The notes under the pieces: generated by a model
Told to the model about the DNA's origin: nothing
Seen by the model: only the letters and a program-made list of their open reading frames with translations
Databases searched by the model: none
Shown: positions 1 to 11,976 of the stretch, piece by piece
How positions within the stretch are numbered: position 1 is the stretch's first letter
Layout of the letters: each line of letters starts with the position of its first letter
Assembly (NCBI GenBank): GCA_000733355.1
Contig: JNVV01000050.1
Span: 1 to 63,820 of the forward strand
Length of the DNA stretch: 63,820 nt
Reading direction: 5' to 3'
Source: Falciphora oryzae
Taxonomy: Eukaryota; Ascomycota; Sordariomycetes; Magnaporthales; Magnaporthaceae
Program-made: the position numbers and the translations under genes

Positions 1-1
1 G

Positions 2-697
2 GTCGAGGTGGAGTTCAAGATCCACGGCAAGCACCAGCTGTACGGCGACGGCTTCGCCATGTGGATCACCAAGCAGCGCACGGAGCAGGGTCCCGTGTTT
101 GGCAGCGTCGACAAGTTCGAGGGGCTCGGCATCTTTTTCGACACGTACAAGAACAACCGGCCGGGCGTGGTGTTCCCCTACGTCATGGCCATGATCGGCG
201 ACGGGCAAAAGTCGTACGACAAGGACACGGATGGCAAGTCCACCGAGTTCGCGGGCTGCTCGGCGCGCGGGATCCGCCACGCGAGCGTGCCGACCAAGCT
301 CCGCCTGACGTACTTCCAGGACAAGCACCTCAAGCTGGAGCTGCACTACAAGTCCGAGGGCGAGTGGACCATGTGCTTCGAGACGAACGAGCCGCCCGCG
401 ATCCCGCAGGTGGCCTACCTGGGCTTCACGGCCGAGACGGGCGAGCTGAGCGACAACCACGACATCATCTCCATCAGCGCCAAGAACATGTACACGGAGC
501 CCGGCAAGACTGGCAAGAACACGCCCGGTAGCGGGGGCAAGAAGGCGGCAAGCAAGAAGGCCAAGGAGAAGCACAAGAAGGAGGGTGGCAGCTGGTCATG
601 GCTCTTCATCAAGATCTTCCTCTTCGTCCTCGTTATTGGAGGCGCCTATGCTGGCTTCACGGCCTGGAGGACGAACAAGCGGTCGCATCGATTCTAA
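2..697 (+). CDS. L-type lectin cargo receptor, VIP36/ERGIC-53 family (5' partial)
   Basis: The frame is open from the window edge and ends at TAA 695-697, giving 231 residues; the signal peptide and first part of the lectin domain lie outside the window. The visible part has the legume-lectin-like beta-sandwich signature: GDGFAMWIT, then FEGLGIFFDTYKNN (the D and N are the usual calcium ligands of the family), then a conserved Cys pair. A Lys/Gly-rich linker follows, then one membrane span (WLFIKIFLFVLVIGGAYAGF) and a short basic cytosolic tail ending KRSHRF. Family knowledge: these type I proteins bind high-mannose glycoproteins and cycle between ER and Golgi. VIP36-like is more likely than ERGIC-53-like because the lectin domain is followed almost directly by the membrane span with no long coiled coil. 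The exact orthologue is uncertain. Confidence 0.88.
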   Translation, partial: VEVEFKIHGKHQLYGDGFAMWITKQRTEQGPVFGSVDKFEGLGIFFDTYKNNRPGVVFPYVMAMIGDGQKSYDKDTDGKSTEFAGCSARGIRHASVPTKLRLTYFQDKHLKLELHYKSEGEWTMCFETNEPPAIPQVAYLGFTAETGELSDNHDIISISAKNMYTEPGKTGKNTPGSGGKKAASKKAKEKHKKEGGSWSWLFIKIFLFVLVIGGAYAGFTAWRTNKRSHRF

Positions 698-908
698 GCC
701 GAATCGAGCTCCCGACGAGGCGGGTTCGAAGGAGGTAGTAGCTGGCGCATCAACAGTTGCATTACCTAGATATCAGAGGTGCAGGGCGGGCGGCATGTCT
801 GCGGAGGCGGACATGGGTTGGGTGCGTACGGACTCGTTTAAAATCTCTCGCCTGTTGGGAGGTCCTTTGTCTTGGCGTAACGAGATAACGACTGTCAGAG
901 AGTGTATA

Positions 909-914
909 AATAAA
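909..914 (+). terminator. Candidate polyadenylation signal AATAAA
   Basis: A consensus AATAAA lies about 210 nt after the lectin stop, inside TATAAATAAATG. Position and strand fit the 3' end of that transcript. Fungal poly(A) signals are loose, so this is tentative. Confidence 0.4.
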
Positions 915-1019
915 TGTCCCCGACGTGGGCGGTGGTTTGGATGCGCTCGCCAACCTCAGGCGTTTTTTTTTATTTTTTTTATGTGTGTGCCGATCGACGC
1001 ACCTGGTATATTCATAGGT

Positions 1020-1042
1020 GTATGTATGTATGTATGTATGTA
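1020..1042. repeat. TATG tetranucleotide microsatellite
   Basis: About five tandem TATG units, directly visible, downstream of the lectin gene. Confidence 0.9.
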
Positions 1043-2037
1043 CATAATGTGTGGGTCAGGGGCGAGCAACACGAAATGCTCGTCTCAAACTCTATATCTG
1101 GCAGGTCTTGTCTCCGCGTTCTCTGGCGCAATGACGGACCAAGGCTTCGGGAACGACTGCGCCTAGAACAGGATGAGGGGTGGCCAAGCACGATGGGTTA
1201 CCCCGGCACGACGAGGGAATGGCTTGACACCTGGAACTGGAGCCGAAGGAGGAAAAGGACACGGGACACGGAGGATGGGGGATGAGTCCTGTGATACGAC
1301 TAAGTCGTATGTAGACGTTTGTGTCGCAGTCTTCATGCCACAGACACATCACAATCGACCTGAGGGCGCTGGTGGTATATCCCCAGGGCCGGCAGAGGGA
1401 GGGAGGCTGATGGCTGCTCCATTGGCACCACACTGCCGCGGGGAAAGAAACGATACACACAAACACACTGTTCAGAAGCCAGCCAAACAGCAACCTGGAC
1501 GGCTGAGACGGGCAGCTGGTTGGAGGTCGGCTTTACGATGAAGCTCGTCATTCACGGAGCACGAGTGAGGCATGTCGCAGCCCCGTCGAGCCTAGACCTG
1601 GCGAGCCTCGAAACCGGCGGCCCTTGCGTACCTAGGTAGGTAGCACGTTGCTCCGTCGTCGTCTTGCTGGTGCGAGGTCAGTCCGGTCTGCCGACCTGCC
1701 GACCTGCCTACCTACTTATACCGTTGATATACCATCACTCTGACGAATGCGCGTCGCTCCGATATAGGTGCTCACCCGAGATGCAAGTTTTTCTGTCCGT
1801 CACCCAGGCTACCCGACCCGACATCCACCTCAATCCGACGTGCCCGGTCTGCAGGCCGCAAGGAACAGACTTGCAAGCGCACCTCCTGGGCGAGAACAAC
1901 CGGGACACACGTCTGACTAGCGCCGACTCAATTGGACCAGCCATCGGGGGCAATTGCCTCGAATTCTGACGCTGGTGGCGCCGCGTTCGTGCATCCCGAC
2001 ACCTGGTCGAGGTGTCCTTCCAGCGGGTCTCGACAGC

Positions 2038-2061
2038 GAGAGAGAGAGAGAGAGAGAGAGA
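2038..2061. repeat. GA dinucleotide microsatellite in PKA upstream region
   Basis: About twelve GA units in a row, roughly 730 bp before the kinase start codon. They are followed by a purine-rich stretch. Confidence 0.9.
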
Positions 2062-2788
2062 AAAGGAAAAGGGAGGGCGGGAGCAGCGAGAAGGGGTACC
2101 CTTTGGGACGTTTGATATTTGGACATTTTGATTGAGGGCATGCCTGCCGGGCGACGCGAGGCTTGGCTTGGCCATTTCAATTCCATTCCAGTCGCGGCTG
2201 CCGTGCTCGATCGCAGTTCCATCCCCGTGGGCCTGCCGCCCCAAGAAGCAAAATCCGGGCCCCCTCTGACCGCACGACCATTGACCTCCACAACCCAGCC
2301 TCCGCGCCCCGCACACCCACGACGCAAGCCAACCCACCATTGGAACCAACCCCCATACGTGTTGTGTAGTAGGTAGTACCTACCACCTCAATACCTCTAC
2401 TGCGGCCGACCTCCCCACCGAACCTGCCGACAGAGTACCTCCCCAGAGAGTACACCCTGCTTGCTATCGAGCTCGCCTCGACTGGACGGACCTTTGTTCG
2501 CAATCAATTGGACGGCCCAGACCCCTCCAGCCCGGCCCGTCGCTGCCGGATCCTGTGCGATTCGATTGTGCGACATCGCGTCGCTCCATCCCATCCCTTC
2601 CCGCTCCTCGGACCCCCCCTCGTGTGGGCGACCACCGCCAGCCGCCTCGACCATTGCCGTCACCACCTACCGCGCCTACGCCTGCCACGCCAGTGGGCAC
2701 CCGCGTCTGGTAGGGTAGGTGCGACAGCGCGCGCGCCGAGCAGCCACGCTTCCACCCCCCGCTGCTGCCATTGCGCGTCGGGTCCTGG

Positions 2789-4705
<1,917 letters not shown>

Positions 4706-5975
4706 TGCTGCACGCACTGGCGACGCCACAGTGGTGCGACTTTGCTCTTCGGTTACCCTTGGAACGAAGCAAGCGGGGCGTGTGGCATGAAGGTCTATCT
4801 GCGGCCCCTCACTGGTCATGTCTCTCGGGGTTTGGTGAACGGAACGGACGGCGGGTTGGTTTTGGGTTGGCTTGGGCGGGATGAGCGAAGAAAAAACTCG
4901 TGGGGAGGGGGAGATTGGTGGGGGGCGGGACCTCGCAACTCTTTTTGCTCTCTTTTTGGTCGGGCGGACTTTTTGCTATACCTTGGATAACATGCATAGA
5001 AGAATAACCGAGCAGCCGTTATCGAACACGAACATCATTTTTTTTTTTTTGGTTTTATTTCTTTTCTGTCCATCTTCTTACCGAGGTGTTCGCCCGGTGC
5101 CCCGAATTGGAGAACGGCCCAAAGACAGACAGACAGCCAGCCAGCCCCTCGAAAATGGGCATACCAGCCATTGCCCATGCATCATCATCGATCCTGCATG
5201 TGGGCCACGCCAGCACCATCCTATGGCGCGAGGTTGGGGGTTTCGCCAGCCATGGATGAGTGAGCTGGAGTTCGGCTGCTGGTCCCCGCTCCCACGCTGA
5301 CGGCACTAGCCTCTTTTGAGCCAAGACGGAAAGCCTAGGCCTGGGCCCCCTGGCTCTTCTCGACTCTCTGCCTGGGGGACATCTCTCTGTCCTATCCCGC
5401 CCACCGCCTATACGGGGCAGCCGACAGCAGCAGCTGGGCCTTCCCGGCCCGGATTGGGGGGCCCGGCCGTGTGTCGGGCATGCAGGTCACCAACGCCTGC
5501 ATACCAAAGGCGGTAAGCCTTGGTTGGACTGGCGTCGGTAGAAGCTCTGCGGGCATCGGCCTTTTCGAGCTCCCCCGCGCTTCTTTGCTCTTGACCAGTG
5601 TGCTCCATGACTTGACCCTCTCAATCATCACATGGACTGCGCTAGTCCCGATACTAGCCTCTTCCTCTCTCCATTTTCCAGCCAACCGCCGTTGCATCTC
5701 ACTTGTTTCTCGTCCTCTCCATAGATTTTTTTTTTCTCTCTCTCCCGGAATATGTACTGATTTTGTTCTCGTTTTTATTTTATTTTTATTTTCTCACCCT
5801 GTTGCCTTCGTTCGCTTACAAACCCGGCTCTGGGGAAATACGTCGAGCTGACAGCAGCAGTTGGCACCCGTCTCCTTGAATCCATTTCTCGCTCCGCCAG
5901 CGTCGTCTGCTTGTCTGTCTCTGCCCACACGAGCTATCTCTTGGCGCGGCGGTGCCGACACACACATCAAAAACG
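4706..5975 (+). other. Intergenic: PKA 3' region and CorA-like gene promoter
   Basis: No gene recognised. There are T-rich tracts near 5038 and 5723-5795, and pyrimidine-rich sequence just before the next start codon, consistent with a 3' UTR followed by promoter and 5' leader. The overlapping open frames in this stretch have low-complexity translations and no family resemblance. Confidence 0.55.
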
Positions 5976-7712
5976 ATGGACGACTACATGTTCCAGAGCC
6001 TGGTGCAGGACTGCAGGAACGTGACCGAGGCGACGAGCTACCTCGAGATCCTCAACTACTCGGTTCGCCCGCCTGTTCCGCTTCCAGCTCGGGCGGGCGT
6101 TTTCTGGTGCTGATGCATGTGTCGTGTGCTCTAGGACCCGACCATGAATAGCAATGAGGAGCACCCGCTGCCCATATCCGAGTTTGAAAACTTTATTCAC
6201 CGCACGGTTGGTCTTTGATATCAAGGCTTTGGGTCGTCACATATATGTGCCTTTATACTAACGGACAAACCGAACCCGCTGCTCAGGGAGTCTTTGAGCC
6301 GCCAAGGCCCAAGAACGGAGCCAAGCTTCTTCACGGCATGCGCCTAGTGTAAGTGGATATCTTGCAGCGGCGTCTGTCCATGGACGAAGAGCCACGGGCT
6401 GACGTCTTGGGACACACGCAGACTGCAGCAAAAGGCGCAGGACCCCGACACCTTCACGCCAAACGTCATCTCCTTCACGGCGAAGCAGTACGAAACAATG
6501 GTGCGGGGGATGCGGCTGCCGTTCCGGGCCATCGAGGGCACCGCCGTCGTCGGCCCCTTCTTCTGGTGCGCCCTGGACCAGGACGACGCCGACCCGCGCC
6601 TGCAGGTCATCTTCCGCAAGTCGGACGTGCGCAAGAAGGGTCGCACGCGCGGCTGGGAGCTGATGCTATCGCACTCGTTCCGCACGGGGATCACCTCGGG
6701 CTACGCAAAGGGCACCGAGTCGTCGGACCTGGTCGAGGCGGTCCGGCACGTGCGCGCGTGCGCCGCCCATGTCGCCCACCCTTTACTGCTGCCCGTCGTC
6801 GTGCTGAGCCACGACCTGAGCCCCAAGAACGACGTCAAGCAGCGCGACGCGCGGGACTGGCTGCGCCGCCTCGAGAACGCCGTCAGCATGCGCGAGGAGA
6901 TACACGAGAAGGAAAGCTACGTGCGCAACCTCGACCTCGACCTCGACCAGCTCAACCGCGACCTGGTCGAGTGCCACTCGCAGGTCCTGTGGAAGCGGCC
7001 CCAGGCCTACCTCGAGATCGTCCGCGCCGTCGAGGACGCCCTGGCCCTGTTCCGGGGCCGCCTGTCCCTGATCCCGCGCGAGCGCGGCGGTGGCCCCTTT
7101 GGCGACCTGGACCGCACCCACCGCAGCATGCTCGCGAGCCTCGACTTTTACCGCGCCAAGCTGCGAGGCATCGAGAACTATGCCCACACGACCCTCGAGC
7201 GCCTCAGCATCCAGCGCGCCGCCCTCTACAACACACTCGCCCAGAAGGAGTCGCGCCTCAGCCTCGAGATCGCGAGCCAGCAGCGCCGCCTGGCCCACGC
7301 CTCCAAGCGCGACAGCAACAGCATGAAGACGCTGTCGCTACTGGGCGCCATCTTCCTGCCCGCCACCTTCCTCGCCTCCGTCTTCAGCATGACCTTTTTC
7401 GACTTCAAGGCCCAGGACGGCCAGCCCGTCGTGGCCGAGTCGCTCTGGATCTACTTTGCCCTGACCGTGCCCCTGACCCTCGCCATCGTCGTCTGCTGGC
7501 TCGTCTGGGACCGCCGCCGCGAGCGCCACTACGCCGCCGAGGATGCCGACCTCGAGAAGGGCATCGAGAAGATGGAGGTCCAGATCATGGCCACCATGCG
7601 CCAGCGCACCCTGAGCAAGGTCCGCACCTTTGGCCCTGGGAACATCGTCAAGACCGACAAGCTCAAACAGGGTAATAAAGACGGTGGCGTCAAGATAAAG
7701 GAAAAAGACTGA
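5976..7712 (+). CDS. CorA-like Mg2+ transporter family membrane protein
   Basis: 503 residues in four exons: 5976-6062, 6135-6206, 6287-6348 and 6422-7712; introns of 72-80 nt, the second with a clear ACTAAC branch point. The start MDDYMFQSL is the only ATG that keeps frame through all splice sites. The middle (about 220-370) is rich in charged alpha-helix, as in the long CorA stalk. Two membrane spans lie near the C-terminus: LLGAIFLPATFLASVF (about 380-398) and IYFALTVPLTLAIVVCWLVW (about 417-437), then a basic tail. The position after TM1, where canonical CorA has GMN, reads FSMTFF instead. The fold fits the CorA/Alr superfamily, but Mg2+ transport is not assured. Sordariomycetes carry many such CorA-like proteins of unknown role. 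Confidence 0.85.
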
Positions 7713-8044
7713 ACGACCCAGACCAGAACTCGAGAAAAAAAAAACCGAAAGCGAAGAAAGCGTATTGTTTCCCAAGCAGCGAGATACATATCGCACGAAG
7801 CTATATGAGCCACGACCTTTGACGAACATTTATGTTGTTATTTTCCCGTCGCCAAAAAGAAAGAACCCCCCACCTACACACACATACGGATATGATTATG
7901 ATTCAATGAGAGTTTTTCATCTTTTCGTGCCATGTACGCATAGAACTTGACTTTCTTTTAGCCTCTTTTTTTCTCAAGAGAAAGGTACATCAACAACAAT
8001 TGACGCATCTACACTCATCATTACACTCATTATTATGATCGTGA
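7713..8044. other. Convergent 3' region between CorA-like and DNA ligase genes
   Basis: These 332 bp are AT-rich compared with the flanks and contain A and T runs, as expected for back-to-back 3' UTRs. No gene seen. Confidence 0.6.
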
Positions 8045-11000
8045 TCAGTACTCGAAATCGTCGTCAACAGAGGGCCCCTTACTCTTGGACACGCTCTCTT
8101 GCTTGCGGTACATTTCAGCCACCTGGCGGCTCGACGTAGCCTGGTCGGGCTTCTTGTCGTCACGGAGCTTGATGAAACGCGGGAACCGCAGACTGATGCC
8201 CTTAGTTCCTGCCGGGTCGACACCTTCGCCGCACCCGGCCTTGTACCTGGGGCTGAGTGTGAGATCTGCCGTCTTGACCTCCCACACCAGCCGGGGCTCG
8301 AACCAGACGTCTGGTTGGTGCTGTCCGCCTGAGCTGTGCGAGTAGAAGGGCTTGGGGCGGTCGATAACAGTGTCTTTGAGTTGCGAGTGTAGCTCCTCCA
8401 GCACTGCTTCCGAGAAGCCAGTGCCGATGTTGCAAATCGTCTCGTACGTGTCGCTCGACGGGTTGTAGCACGCCAGCAGGAACGCTCCGTACACCGACGT
8501 GCGTTTGCCCTTACCGTAGTACGCGCCCAGTACTACCAGGTCGAGCGAGTCGCCAATTCCCGAGAGATAGTCCTTCTTGATCTAAAACGTCGCAACCGCA
8601 GGTTAGTTGGGTACATGATGGATAGGAGGCGGCCTGTGGTATATGCAGCTGAGAGACCACAGAGTTAGGCTCGCGGAAAAGACATACCTTTAACCAGTTA
8701 CGACTCCTCTTGCTGGGCTCGTACCCGCTCTCGGCTCCGTCCAGCATCTTCACCATCAGGCCTTCGCACGAGGCCTTAACGCTCTCGTCCAAGAAGGTCT
8801 GGATCTCATCAAGCTCTTGGCCGTTCATATGCGTGGCCAACGCGAACTCGCCCTCAACAGGCTCGAACGACGCCGCAAGCAGCTCTCGCCGCTCGCGCAG
8901 CGACTCCTCCACCACGGCAGCCCCGTTGAGGTATAGCAGATCGAAGGCGAAAACGCAGACCTTGACCTTGACGTCCTCGATCTTGACATCTTTCTTCTTG
9001 CGCGTCATGAGCTGCTGGAAGGGAAGCACCTTCTTCTCGGTCACGTCCCAGGCGACAGTTTCGCAGTCGAGCACAAAGCTCTTGGTGCCGTCCTTGATCC
9101 ATGTGTGCAGCTTGGACAGGATATCAGGGTACTTTTTGGACAGGTCCTCGGAATTGCGCGAGAAGATGGCGGCCACACCCGCCCCAGTCGTCTTGTTGGC
9201 CCCGGGTAGCGCCTGGCTGAGCTCTTCATCGGCATCTTTGGCCACGTAATGGATTTGCGCCCGCTCGCCGTCGTACTTGTACTCACAAGTGAAAGTTTGG
9301 TTTTCGAAGCGGTCCAGCACCTCAGTAATGGCCTTAGTCGGCTTGGCCAACATGGGCTTCAGGGGGATGCCTGGCCGGAGCTTGCAATTCTCCTTGAGCT
9401 TCATGATACCATGCTCCAGGACGGCCGGAATAATGGTTTCGTAGCTCGGCAGCTCGCTGCACGTCCAGCACAACAGTCAGCAATGCAGCCTTTGACGCGG
9501 TCTGCTGTCAGGGTTTGGATCGGCGGGGGGACATACCTGTACACTGTCTTGAGCATTGCCTCGGCCTTTTCGACGTCCGATGTGCTAGGCACGGTGCCGT
9601 TCTGTGACGCCTCGTGGGCTATAACTGCCTGCGCGAGGGAGACCAGGACCGTCTTCTCAGCCAGCCCCAGGCGCAGCTTTCCCTCCAAAAACCTGACCAG
9701 ATACTTGGCCTCGCTGGGGCCGCCCTTGTCCTTAGTGGTGTCAACTTTGCCGGTCGAGTTGACGTCGGCCGCTGAGAGCAGTTTCTTGATCATGTCAACC
9801 TTGCGCCCCTGTGCACCATTACCCGTCACTGTGGCGATGCCGATGAGGCCCGTGTGCACGCCTCGGACCGTCAGCGGCTTCGGCTTGAACATGGTAGGTT
9901 GCGTCGACCGAGACTTGACGGCAACCAGACCAAGGTCGCCAATCTCCTTCTGGTCCTGCTTGATCACCGCCAGGCTGCGCCCTGTCGACTCGCCTATGGC
10001 CTTCATGATGAGCGACTCGCCAATACCCAGCTCGATGCCAGCATAGTCGGCGGCCAGCTTGTTGATCATCAGCAGCACAGTCGGGAGGAGGTCGCCGGGG
10101 GTCAGCCGCAGCACCTGACGCAAGAACAGAGAGCAGTGCTCCATGATTATAAGCCGCTTGGTGGTGAGCTCGACGAGCGAAAATGTTGTGCAGAGGGCCG
10201 CGTAGGGGACCGGCTCACCCGGCTTCCAATCCGGGAAAGGGTCCTTTGCCGCCGGCTTGGACAGTGTCTTCTGGACCGTCTTGCGCACCTTGGCCGTCAC
10301 CTCTGGCTTCTCGTCGTCTTCGCTCATGCTGTTCTCGGCCTCTGAAGCAGACTCTGCGCCTGAGGCCCCCTTTTCAGACACACCATCCTCTTCTTCCTCT
10401 TCCTCCTTCACGGCAGCAGCCTTCCGGCCTTTGGAAGGCTTCGCAGATGTGGCTCCTGCCCGAGCGGTCGCCTTGGAGCGGCTGGGTTTAGATGGCGCAT
10501 CCTCGGCTTCTTCCTGCTTCTTTTTCTTCTTCGTTGCAGTTTTCTCACCCCCGTCTACTTTTGTGGCAGAGTCCTGCGACTTTCTCCTGGTGCGCTTGGT
10601 TTCGGGGGCGGCCTCCATCACTTCGTCCTCATCTTCGTCCTCGTCCACGACCTTGCGACCCCGGCGAGCCTTTTTGGCCGGGGGCTGTTCCTCCTCGAGG
10701 GCACCATTCTCGGCCTCCTCGCGTTTCACTGCCGTACGGCTGCTGCTAGCAGCTTGTTTCGGATTCGGCCTGGAAGAAAGGGCGACGGTGCGGGGTCCTT
10801 TCTCGTCATCATTATCGGCAGCAGCGTCGGCGTCTGCACCAGCCTCAGGGTCCTCTGGGGTCCCCTTGGCTTTGGAGCTCGAGCCGCTCGCCTTGGGGGA
10901 GAAGGAGAGCTTGGTCTGTTGTGCGGGAGCGGGCTGGGAGGCTTTTCCAAAGAACTTTCTGCAAACCGCAACATGCGCCGGTCAGCACGACACTCGTCAC

Positions 11001-11102
11001 CTTGGCGCACGCAACGGAGCGAAATCTGATTCAACCATGAACATGCCCCAAAGTGGTTTGCGAAGGTTTGACATACCCCAAGGTGGCCTGCTTGGGGGCC
11101 AT
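8045..11102 (-). CDS. CDC9: ATP-dependent DNA ligase I
   Basis: 917 residues in four exons (minus): 11102-11077, 10958-9537, 9456-8688 and 8581-8045. Seals Okazaki fragments and repair nicks in the nucleus. Residues 5-12 read QATLGKFF, a match to the PCNA-binding PIP box (QxxLxxFF), and intron 1 falls inside it. Next comes a basic/acidic disordered region (to about 250), the DNA-binding domain, then the nucleotidyltransferase with motif I in EYKYDGERAQIH (adenylated Lys about 543). Motif V (NWLK/IKKDYL) is split by intron 3, and the OB fold ends the protein. Length and domain order fit LIG1/Cdc9, not LIG3 or LIG4. The frame stays open upstream of the ATG with a presequence-like composition (see findings). 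The gene converges on the CorA-like gene. Confidence 0.96.
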
Positions 11103-11976
11103 CCTGATTGGTCTGCGAGCAACGCTCGTCACGGCCAGGGTGAGGAGCTGCTTCGAAGCCACGATGAATTGTGGCGGATGAAGAAGTCTGCGGACCGAAG
11201 TTGCCGCTCCCAAGTGAAAATTCCCTTGTGCTTTTCGACGAGATATGTCGAAGACAATTGAGACAGGCAAAAAAGGAGGAGAAGAAAATTCCCCGACAAA
11301 AGGAGGTATTAGTCAAATTCAGCTGCTGCCTGCCTATCTTCGGGAGGGGGACCAACAGCAATGGACCCTAAACTTTGATGCAGGAGCAGGTGGATGCCCT
11401 CGATGATGGATGACGGACCCAACACGCGACGCGACTCACAGGGATAGGCCAATTAGAGGGCCCGTTGCGCGGCTGACCCGTGAGAAAAGGAAACCGCCAC
11501 CAGCTAGCCAATAATGGATCCACTTTTTACCCACCCGCTCCCTTGAGATGTTCTTTTGAGCATGAGGGGCACCACAGAGAGTAGATAGACGTGATTACAA
11601 GTGGTATATGTCGACGCGCACCACATATAGTATGTGACTCCATCCTGTCCAGATATTCCAAAAGACTGGCACTGGTGATTTCAATATTCACCCTTGGATG
11701 GCTGGGACCTGTCTCGTGTACCAGTCACACACCACAAAATTTAGCTCCCCGCATCTCCTGGACCATGGGTTTTGGGATGATGTGCTACCGGTCGAACAAA
11801 AAAGGCGCGCAAAGCTTTGCAGAAAGAGGCGCCGAGGCAATCTATTGTACATACATATGAATTTATAGTCTACCTGGCCCAAGCGTAACCGACCAATCCA
11901 TCCATGCTTATTACGTCAGGGCATTGAACACAAGAAAAGAACAGTCCTTCAGTGCATCCCCTAATTTCCAACCCAA
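11103..11976. other. Upstream of DNA ligase and 3' side of PDA1
   Basis: Holds the DNA ligase promoter, including an in-frame non-AUG extension (11103-11312, minus), and the 3' flank of PDA1. Apart from that extension I see no coding potential that resembles a known family. Confidence 0.55.

Larger units (their letters stand above)
698..2788 (+). other. Intergenic: lectin 3' end and long PKA upstream region
   Basis: No credible gene is visible in these 2.1 kb. They hold a likely lectin polyadenylation signal near 909, a TATG microsatellite, a GA microsatellite, and several copies of a TACCTA/TAGGTA motif (around 1630, 1710 and 2370). The second half is C-rich and pyrimidine-rich, as expected for a promoter and long 5' leader of the kinase gene. 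The open frames here are short, overlap on both strands and match no family I know. Confidence 0.6.

Noticed and set aside
6353..7675. 440-codon plus-strand frame over the CorA-like gene
   Set aside because: Frame-shifted shadow of the CorA-like exon, Arg/Pro/Ala-rich, and crosses its intron 3.
10257..11261. 334-codon plus-strand frame over the DNA ligase N-terminus
   Set aside because: Antisense of the low-complexity ligase N-terminus; Ser/Phe-rich composition artefact.
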